Positions 58,060 through 64,000 of a stretch of DNA of 64,000 nt are shown here, in pieces. Under the pieces are notes generated by a model. The model worked only from the letters and a program-made list of their open reading frames with translations, did not search any database and was not told the origin of the DNA. Numbering within the stretch: position 1 is the stretch's first letter; every line of letters starts with the position of its first letter. The DNA is from Chitinibacter fontanus (lineage in GTDB: Bacteria > Pseudomonadota > Gammaproteobacteria > Burkholderiales > Chitinibacteraceae): assembly GCF_013423785.1 (NCBI RefSeq), contig NZ_CP058952.1, positions 558,001 to 622,000 of the forward strand. Direction: 5' to 3'. Made by a program: the position numbers and the translations under genes.

Positions 58060-59775
58060 TTAGGATATTTTATTGGGGTTAGACTTGTCGTCTTGTGGTG
58101 TCATCCATTCACGCAGAATAGTGGCCACCATACGGGGATCATTTTTAGCCAGCTCTTTTGCCTGCTGCAGCAAGTCAGCAAAAGCAGCCATTTTGTTTTG
58201 TTCTTCAGGGCTGTCATCAGCCCCACCTTCAATTGAGAATACATTCCCAGAACCGGGCTCGCCCAAATCCAGCTCAATGGTACGCGCTTCATCCCTAGAA
58301 CGCGTCAGATCTTTCATCAATGGACGCACAACAAAGAACAACAAATACAGTGATGCAATGGCAATCACTAGCATTTTCAGTACATCCATTGCGTTGCTCT
58401 GAATGTAATTGAGCGCTTTATCAGGTAGCGGTTTGTCCTCTAGTGGCATAGATTCAGCAAATGCGGCATTCACAACATTAATTGAATCGCCACGTTCTTT
58501 GTTATAGCCAATGGCTTCACGTACCAGATTATTAATCTGCGTCATTTCGGCAGCAGTGAACGGCACATAAGCCACTTTGCCATCTTTATCCTTACCCGCC
58601 TTGTAGTTGAGAACCACGGCGGCAGAAAGGCGCTTGACGATACCAACCGGCTGTTTGACATGCTGAATGGTTTTATCTACTTCATAATTGGTGGTTGCTT
58701 CTTTGCGACTGTTGCTGCTGGCCACAGAACCCACAGCGCTAGCCCCAGATGCAATCGGTGCTGTAATTGGCGCAGCTGCAGCCCCTGGAGGCTGGTTTGA
58801 TAAAGCGCCAGGGACCCCCATCGCCGCATCGTCGGCATTTTTACCCGTTTGATCCATCGTTTGCTGGCTACGAATAGCGGCAGTATTAGGTGGCGAGTTA
58901 GGTTTAAAACTTTCCGAGGTTTGCTCAATTTCAGCAAAATCAACCTGAGCAGTCACCTCGGCGCGCACATTATCCTTGCCCACTATTGGCGCAAGAATAG
59001 TTTCTAGGCGCTCAACAAATCCACGCTCAATCTGGCCAACATACTGAAGCTGACGCTGATCTAGATTGCCGCGCGAATTAAGATCAGCGGAACGGGAAAG
59101 TAAATTACCATCCTGATCAACCACTGTCACATTGGCTACAGGCATTCCGGGAATACTGGAGGATACGAGATGAATAATGCCGGCAACCTGTCCACCATCC
59201 AAGGTACGTCCAGGATGCAGCGTCAATACAATGGAAGCCGATGGTTTTTGCTGGTCTCGTAAAAAGACCGTCTGCTTGGGTGTTGCCAAATGAACCCGCG
59301 CTTTATCCACAGCAGAGATCGACTCAATCGAGCGAGTCAGCTCACCTTCAACTGCACGTTGGTAATTTACTTGCTCTGCAAATTGTGAAACACCAAATTT
59401 TTGATTATCAAGCAGCTCAAAACCGACATTTCCGGCTTTTGGCAAGCCTTGCGCAGCAAGTTTCAAGCGAACGTCATAGATGACATTGCTCGGCACCGAA
59501 ATCATGCCTGCATCCAATTTATAAGGAATTTTCATTTGTTCAAGTGATTGAACAATTGCGCCGCCATCTTTATCTGGCAGGTTGGTGAAGAGAATGCGAT
59601 AAGCGGGTTCACGCGACCATAGCAGAGAGCCCGCAACAGCCGCAATAAGTACGGCAACCATCACCATGGCCATCATTTTTCGCGCAGGCGGCAGCGCGTC
59701 GAAGCGTTGTCTCAGCCCACCGATATTTCTTGCTGTCACCAAGGTGTTATCTGCTGCGACGCCCGCTTCTGCCAT
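58060..59775 (-). CDS. fliF: Flagellar MS-ring protein FliF
   Basis: A 571-residue inner-membrane ring former on which the rotor is built. It has TM1 (about 34-52), ring-building motifs (RILFTNLPDKDGGAIVQSLE, GNVGFELLDNQKFGVSQFAEQVNYQRA), TM2 (about 465-485), and the cytoplasmic FliG-binding tail ending MVATILREWM. It starts the structural run fliF-G-H-I-J, 26 nt after fliE. Confidence 0.95.
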   Translation of the reverse strand: MAEAGVAADNTLVTARNIGGLRQRFDALPPARKMMAMVMVAVLIAAVAGSLLWSREPAYRILFTNLPDKDGGAIVQSLEQMKIPYKLDAGMISVPSNVIYDVRLKLAAQGLPKAGNVGFELLDNQKFGVSQFAEQVNYQRAVEGELTRSIESISAVDKARVHLATPKQTVFLRDQQKPSASIVLTLHPGRTLDGGQVAGIIHLVSSSIPGMPVANVTVVDQDGNLLSRSADLNSRGNLDQRQLQYVGQIERGFVERLETILAPIVGKDNVRAEVTAQVDFAEIEQTSESFKPNSPPNTAAIRSQQTMDQTGKNADDAAMGVPGALSNQPPGAAAAPITAPIASGASAVGSVASSNSRKEATTNYEVDKTIQHVKQPVGIVKRLSAAVVLNYKAGKDKDGKVAYVPFTAAEMTQINNLVREAIGYNKERGDSINVVNAAFAESMPLEDKPLPDKALNYIQSNAMDVLKMLVIAIASLYLLFFVVRPLMKDLTRSRDEARTIELDLGEPGSGNVFSIEGGADDSPEEQNKMAAFADLLQQAKELAKNDPRMVATILREWMTPQDDKSNPNKIS

Positions 59776-59801
59776 ACCCTACCGATTATCAGTGCTGCAG
59801 G

Positions 59802-60125
59802 TTACACCTGCATATTCATAACTTCCTGATAGGCAGTAACGAGCTTGTTACGAACTTGAACCATGGTTTGAAAACTCAAGCTGGCCTTTTGCAAAGACAC
59901 CATCACGTCTTGCAAATTGGCATCTGGGTCACCTGATTGGAATGCGACCTGTTTTGCTTGAGCATCCTGCTGAACTTGGTTTACTTGATCAATAGATTCT
60001 TTGAGCACATCGGCAAATTTCGGCGCACCGGGCACCTCGCTTGGCTGACTCACCGATTGGCCAGAGGCCAATGCGGACATTGATCTTAATTCACCGAGCA
60101 GCTGATCAATTCCTTGCACGCTCAT
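59802..60125 (-). CDS. fliE: Flagellar hook-basal body protein FliE
   Basis: A 107-residue rod adaptor between the MS ring and the rod. The C-terminal helix DVMVSLQKASLSFQTMVQVRNKLVTAYQEVMNMQV is diagnostic. It is 73 nt downstream of the fleR-type gene. GCAAGGAAGG shortly before the ATG gives a good ribosome-binding site. Confidence 0.93.
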   Translation of the reverse strand: MSVQGIDQLLGELRSMSALASGQSVSQPSEVPGAPKFADVLKESIDQVNQVQQDAQAKQVAFQSGDPDANLQDVMVSLQKASLSFQTMVQVRNKLVTAYQEVMNMQV

Positions 60126-60198
60126 GACTACCTACCTTCCTTGCAAAATTGTAGGGGCGCAAGCCAATAGCAGCAAGCACTTCCTACGCCTTGTCGTG

Positions 60199-61524
60199 TT
60201 AAATTGGCAAACTACCGTCCTCTTCGCGGTACTGCGCCAGCTTGTAGCGCAAAGTTCGCTCACTCATTCCTAATTTCTCTGCTGCTAACTTACGCACCCC
60301 ACCAGCCGCCTTCAACGCATCAATAATCATGGTTTTTTCCATGCCTTTGATGTTATTGCTCACAATGGCACTAGTACCTACAGCTGGAGCGGCAAATTTT
60401 GCCGCCCCAGTCGGCAAAAAAAGATGCTCCGCGGCAATTTCATCCCCTGGGCTTAGAATCATTGCACGCTGAATCACATTATCAAGTTCGCGTATATTGC
60501 CCGGCCAACGATGAGATAGCAGCGCATGCTGCGCTGTATCTAACAAAATAGGCGCGCGTTTTTTTTGCGCTACTGAATACCTAGCAAGCATGTTACGTGC
60601 CAATGGCAAAATATCTTGCGCTCGATCGCGCAAAGCAGGAAGCTGTAGCGGAAATACATTTAAACGATAGAACAAGTCTTCACGAAAACGTCCTCCTGCA
60701 ACCTCTTGCGCCAAATCTCGATTCGATGTCGCCAACACACGAATATCCAGACCGATCGGCTTCACTCCCCCGACCCGCTCAAGCTCGCGTTCCTGCAAAA
60801 CGCGCAGTAATTTTGCTTGCAAAGCGAGAGGCATTTCGGTTACTTCATCAAGCAAAATCGTACCACCCTGGGCTTGTTCAAATTTCCCAATATGGTGAGT
60901 TGCGGCCCCTGTGAAAGCCCCTTTTTCATGCCCAAACAAGGTGGACTCAAGCAATTGTTCCGGGATGGCAGCACAATTGATAGCAACAAATGGTTTACTG
61001 GCGCGGGCGCTATGTCGGTGAATAAATCGTGCCATTACTTCCTTGCCCACCCCCGACTCACCCATCAACATAATCGATGCATCGGACATCGCGGCACGGC
61101 GTGCTACATCCAGTAACTGCTGCATGATGACTGAATCAGCCACCAAATCATCCTCACCTAAATCCGGCAGCAAGTAACGTTCCACTTGTGCCAATAAGGC
61201 AGATGGTTCAAAAGGTTTGGGCAAATAATGACTAGCCCCGGCATGCATGGCATTGACGGCTTGCTCAATCAAACCATACGCTGTCATTAAAATAACCGGT
61301 AGGCAAGGATAGCGTTTTTTAATCTCCAGCAATAAAGCTTCACCATCCATAGGTTGCATCTGCACATCAGAAACAACCAAACCAACCTGCTGATTTTCCA
61401 GCACATTTAGTGCAGAAGACCCATCCTCGGCGACCACGACACTATAACCATCCAGCTCAAGGGTATCGATGAGCGCCTCACGCAAATCATCATCATCTTC
61501 CACAATCAATACGGGTAAAGCCAT
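60199..61524 (-). CDS. Sigma-54-dependent flagellar response regulator (FleR/FlrC type)
   Basis: A 441-residue NtrC-class activator for class III flagellar promoters. The receiver has the acidic pair VEDDDDL and acceptor Asp in LVVSDVQMQPMDG. The AAA+ domain has Walker A GESGVGKEV and the sigma-54-contacting GAFTGA loop. The C-terminal Fis-type helix-turn-helix is KLAAEKLGMSERTLRYKL. The position directly before fliE matches Pseudomonas fleR and Vibrio flrC, but no FleS-like kinase gene lies next to it; cheB is upstream instead (9-nt gap). Confidence 0.92.
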   Translation of the reverse strand: MALPVLIVEDDDDLREALIDTLELDGYSVVVAEDGSSALNVLENQQVGLVVSDVQMQPMDGEALLLEIKKRYPCLPVILMTAYGLIEQAVNAMHAGASHYLPKPFEPSALLAQVERYLLPDLGEDDLVADSVIMQQLLDVARRAAMSDASIMLMGESGVGKEVMARFIHRHSARASKPFVAINCAAIPEQLLESTLFGHEKGAFTGAATHHIGKFEQAQGGTILLDEVTEMPLALQAKLLRVLQERELERVGGVKPIGLDIRVLATSNRDLAQEVAGGRFREDLFYRLNVFPLQLPALRDRAQDILPLARNMLARYSVAQKKRAPILLDTAQHALLSHRWPGNIRELDNVIQRAMILSPGDEIAAEHLFLPTGAAKFAAPAVGTSAIVSNNIKGMEKTMIIDALKAAGGVRKLAAEKLGMSERTLRYKLAQYREEDGSLPI

Positions 61525-61533
61525 GCCAATCCT

Positions 61534-62613
61534 TTAAATACGTAATGCCCGGCTGCTATTATTGGCAATCCAAGTTAATACTCTTTGTGTCATTTCTTTG
61601 AGAGACACGACCTCATGTACGCCCCCCATTGCAATGGCTTCCTTGGGCATGCCAAAGACCACGCAACTCGCCTCATCCTGAGCAAAGTTATGCGCGCCTG
61701 CTTGATGCATCTCTAACATGCCTGCAGCACCATCTTTCCCCATGCCAGTTAAGATCACCCCGACAGCGTTACGCCCAGCTACATTCGCAGCAGAGCGAAA
61801 TAGCACATCAACGGAAGGGCGATGACGATTCACAGGTTCTGCCTGCGATAATTCACATATATAGTTAGCTCCGGATACACCGAGCATTAAATGCGAATGC
61901 CCGGGGGCGATATAAGCGTGCCCAGGTAAAACACGCTCACCATGAGTAGCTTCTTTTACTGTAATTCGGCACAGTGAATCTAGCCGATTAGCAAATGATT
62001 TGGTAAATGACTCTGGCATATGCTGAGCAATCAAAATTGCAGGCGCATCAGGCGGAATAGGCACTAAAAACTCTTTCAATGCCTCAGTACCACCAGTCGA
62101 TGCGCCGACGATGATTAATTTTTCTGATTTGAGCAGTGGCCGCGAAACCTTAGGTAACACAGCATCTGCAGTATGACTGGGCGCGATGGGTGCTCGCATT
62201 AAACTTTTCACCTTTGCTTTGGCGGCCATCCGAATTTTTTCCCGAATTTCATCGGTATATTCATCAATTTTACTCGCAATATTCATTTTTGGCTTTGCGA
62301 TAAAATCGACCGCGCCTAACTCTAATGCACGCAGGGCTACCTCGGAGCCTTGCTCAGTCAAGGATGAAATCATTAAAACTGGGGTAGGTTTCAAACGCAT
62401 CAAGCGGGCGAGAAAATCCAATCCATCCATCTTGGGCATTTCTACATCAAGCGTGATGACATCAGGATTCAAATCCCGGATCAACTCCCTAGCAATCAAA
62501 GGATCTGGAGCGGTGGCGACACAACTCATATCACCAGCCTTATCAATAATCTCTTTGAGTACACTGCGAATTAATGCCGAGTCATCAACCACAATGACTT
62601 TAATTTTTGGCAT
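61534..62613 (-). CDS. cheB: Chemotaxis response regulator protein-glutamate methylesterase CheB
   Basis: A 359-residue enzyme that demethylates (and can deamidate) chemoreceptors when phosphorylated by CheA. The receiver has [12 protein letters not shown] and acceptor Asp in [11 protein letters not shown]. The esterase triad lies in [10 protein letters not shown] (Ser), QHMPESFT (His) and [10 protein letters not shown] (Asp). It lies between cheD and fleR. Confidence 0.95.
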   Translation of the reverse strand: MPKIKVIVVDDSALIRSVLKEIIDKAGDMSCVATAPDPLIARELIRDLNPDVITLDVEMPKMDGLDFLARLMRLKPTPVLMISSLTEQGSEVALRALELGAVDFIAKPKMNIASKIDEYTDEIREKIRMAAKAKVKSLMRAPIAPSHTADAVLPKVSRPLLKSEKLIIVGASTGGTEALKEFLVPIPPDAPAILIAQHMPESFTKSFANRLDSLCRITVKEATHGERVLPGHAYIAPGHSHLMLGVSGANYICELSQAEPVNRHRPSVDVLFRSAANVAGRNAVGVILTGMGKDGAAGMLEMHQAGAHNFAQDEASCVVFGMPKEAIAMGGVHEVVSLKEMTQRVLTWIANNSSRALRI

Positions 62614-62640
62614 GATTTGTCCCTTCTACTATCATCTGGG

Positions 62641-63255
62641 CTAGCTAAACAACTCGATATCTCCGCCTTTATCCATATGTGTCAGGCGTGAGCCATATAT
62701 TTTTTCGCGCTCAACAATTGTGTTGTTATGTACCGATTTCAGTTTTTTAACTAAAACTCGACCTGTGGCAGGAAAGAAATAAACCTTGCGCGGATGAATA
62801 TCCAGTAAATCTTCGGCCACTATTGGAATTTGCTCTAAAGCTAGAAACGATTTTACGAATTCTGCGTTTTTTAAACCCACATTCGAGACGGTAAAACCTC
62901 GCAATACGTTGCCCCCACCAAAAACTTTGGCTTCAAGCCTATTTTTCTTGGCACCCTGCTTTAGCAGCTGATTAATCAAAACCTCCATGGCATAGGTTCC
63001 ATAACGTGTCGACAGACCATTAATTGATGCCATATCTTCTTGGGAATCAGGCAACATAAAGTGATTCATGCCACCGATCCCGCTAACACTATCGCGCACA
63101 CAGGCAGCCACACAGGAGCCTAACACCGTTACCAATAGCATTTCTCTGGCCGTGACATAGTATTCACCGGGTAAGATTTTCGCGGCCTCAATTGAGAAAT
63201 GCTTATCAAAATACAGCGTGGGCGCGAGGACTTCTTCGTAACTAGCAGCAGACAT
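62641..63255 (-). CDS. cheD: Chemoreceptor glutamine deamidase CheD
   Basis: A 204-residue deamidase of receptor glutamines. The catalytic Cys lies in TVLGSCVAACVRD and the His in GGMNHFMLPDS, with the later KVFGGGNVL signature. Its ATG overlaps the cheR stop by one base. Confidence 0.94.
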   Translation of the reverse strand: MSAASYEEVLAPTLYFDKHFSIEAAKILPGEYYVTAREMLLVTVLGSCVAACVRDSVSGIGGMNHFMLPDSQEDMASINGLSTRYGTYAMEVLINQLLKQGAKKNRLEAKVFGGGNVLRGFTVSNVGLKNAEFVKSFLALEQIPIVAEDLLDIHPRKVYFFPATGRVLVKKLKSVHNNTIVEREKIYGSRLTHMDKGGDIELFS

Positions 63256-64000
63256 TATGGTTTACCTCGTGCTGCTTTCGCATGCTCCGTAAGTTGATAA
63301 GTTGTTTTTCCGGCAGAGCGATACCAGTCGGACATGAAATGTAAATTCTCAGAATGCCCAACATACAAGGTGCCATTTGGCTTCAATAAACCGGCTATTT
63401 TTTCCAAAATAACCCGCTGTGTTGCCTGATCAAAATAAATCATCACATTGCGGCAAAAAATAGCATCAAATTTTCCATCTAGGGGCCAACGGCTATCTAA
63501 TAAATTAATTTGTTTAAACTCAATCATCTCGCGCAAGGCTTTTTTAGCTCGAACCTTACCTGCATTAATACCCGCGCCTTTTAGAAAAAAACCTTTTTTA
63601 CGTTCCAAAGACAATTTATCGAGTCGATCAAGTGCATATACGCCCTGAGCTGCAGTGGCTAACACGTGCGTATCAAGATCAGACGCAATAATTTGCACGG
63701 CTGGGCATGCTGATTGATAGGCTTCCATCGCCGTCATCGCCAATGAATAAGGCTCCTCACCCGTTGACGCTGCGGCACACCAGATGCGGAAAGGTCTGGC
63801 ATCAGTTTGCTGCATTTGTCGGGCTAGGGCTTCAAAATGATGCGGTTCGCGAAAAAAAGAAGTTAAATTGGTCGTCAGGGCATTCGTAAACTGCTGCCAT
63901 TCTTCTGAATCTGGGTTTTGCGCTAATGCGGATAGATACCTAGAGAAGGTATCTATCTGAAGCGCACGCAATCTGCGAGCCAGACGGCTATACACCATCT
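63255..64000 (-). CDS. cheR: Chemotaxis protein methyltransferase CheR (N-terminus outside window)
   Basis: At least 247 residues of the SAM-dependent enzyme that methylates receptor glutamates. The SAM site IWCAAASTGEEPYSLAM, the FDAIFCRNVMIYFD motif and the terminal LYVGHSENL are present. The start and the first helices lie beyond 64000. It is the first visible gene of cheR-cheD-cheB-fleR. Confidence 0.94.
   Translation of the reverse strand, partial: MVYSRLARRLRALQIDTFSRYLSALAQNPDSEEWQQFTNALTTNLTSFFREPHHFEALARQMQQTDARPFRIWCAAASTGEEPYSLAMTAMEAYQSACPAVQIIASDLDTHVLATAAQGVYALDRLDKLSLERKKGFFLKGAGINAGKVRAKKALREMIEFKQINLLDSRWPLDGKFDAIFCRNVMIYFDQATQRVILEKIAGLLKPNGTLYVGHSENLHFMSDWYRSAGKTTYQLTEHAKAARGKP

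Noticed and set aside
60177..60190. GG-N10-GC spacing suggestive of a sigma-54 promoter before fliE
   Set aside because: Only the GG and GC dinucleotides and two further bases fit the -24/-12 consensus; the rest (AAGGCGTA, AGTGC) does not.

Overview
The window is a 64 kb chromosomal segment of a motile, chitin-degrading Gram-negative bacterium. A betaproteobacterium of the order Neisseriales, probably Chitinibacteraceae (Chitinibacter/Deefgea-like), fits best. The grounds are a secreted GH18 chitinase with tandem chitin-binding modules, a betaproteobacterial proteasome homologue (BPH), a CysI-DUF934 pair, and an orn/M48/phhB/rsgA/relA neighbourhood. The genus is inferred from gene content; the complete 16S gene here would settle it.

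Layout. 1-4.9 kb: end of thiC, a large chitinase with an operator-like upstream region, a YgjP-type metallopeptidase, an RraB-like protein and a small membrane protein. 4.9-12.8 kb: the pbpC-yfhM pair (penicillin-binding protein 1C and a 1891-residue bacterial alpha-2-macroglobulin). 13.0-18.6 kb: a complete rRNA operon on the minus strand (16S, tRNA-Ile, tRNA-Ala, 23S, 5S) with a recognisable promoter and boxA sites. 18.8-23.9 kb: cysI-DUF934 and pepN. 23.9-25.8 kb: a proteolytic flagellin (flagellinolysin) behind a sigma-28 promoter, broken by a frameshift in an A8 run. 25.9-27.4 kb: hslO (Hsp33) and BPH. 27.6-33.9 kb: an eight-gene plus-strand operon of MacB/LolCDE-type ABC exporter, LiaF-like membrane peptide, LolA-like periplasmic protein, outer-membrane barrel and a LytS/LytTR two-component system. 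34.6-42.0 kb: OmpR-type regulator, LysM-FecR protein, CHASE2 histidine kinase, a TolC fused to an NTF2-like domain, and a LuxR regulator. 42.0-43.6 kb: a GC-rich VOC/YafY pair and a pentapeptide protein. 43.6-50.3 kb: pncC, orn, M48 peptidase, phhB, rsgA, DUF2062 and relA. 50.4-54.3 kb: a chemoreceptor behind a sigma-28-like promoter, pyk and tRNA-Arg. 54.3-64.0 kb: flagellar and chemotaxis genes on the minus strand in the order cheR-cheD-cheB-fleR-fliE-F-G-H-I-J.

Four observations stand out. First, the flagellinolysin frameshift lies on a correctly phased A-AAA-AAA slippery heptamer, so it could be programmed. However, relA and fliG each carry a comparable one-base loss in a C6 and a G7 run, so systematic homopolymer under-calling is the simpler explanation for all three. 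Second, at least seven elements of 48-50 nt (six of exactly 49) share the termini GGGTAT and ATACCC. They sit 0-17 nt after stop codons and often just before a Rho-independent terminator. They look like an undescribed 3'-UTR repeat family. Third, the ABC/LolA-like/barrel/LytS-LytTR operon looks like a self-regulated trans-envelope export system. Fourth, a shared RTTAAC-N4-GTTAAY motif lies upstream of both the chitinase and the TolC gene.
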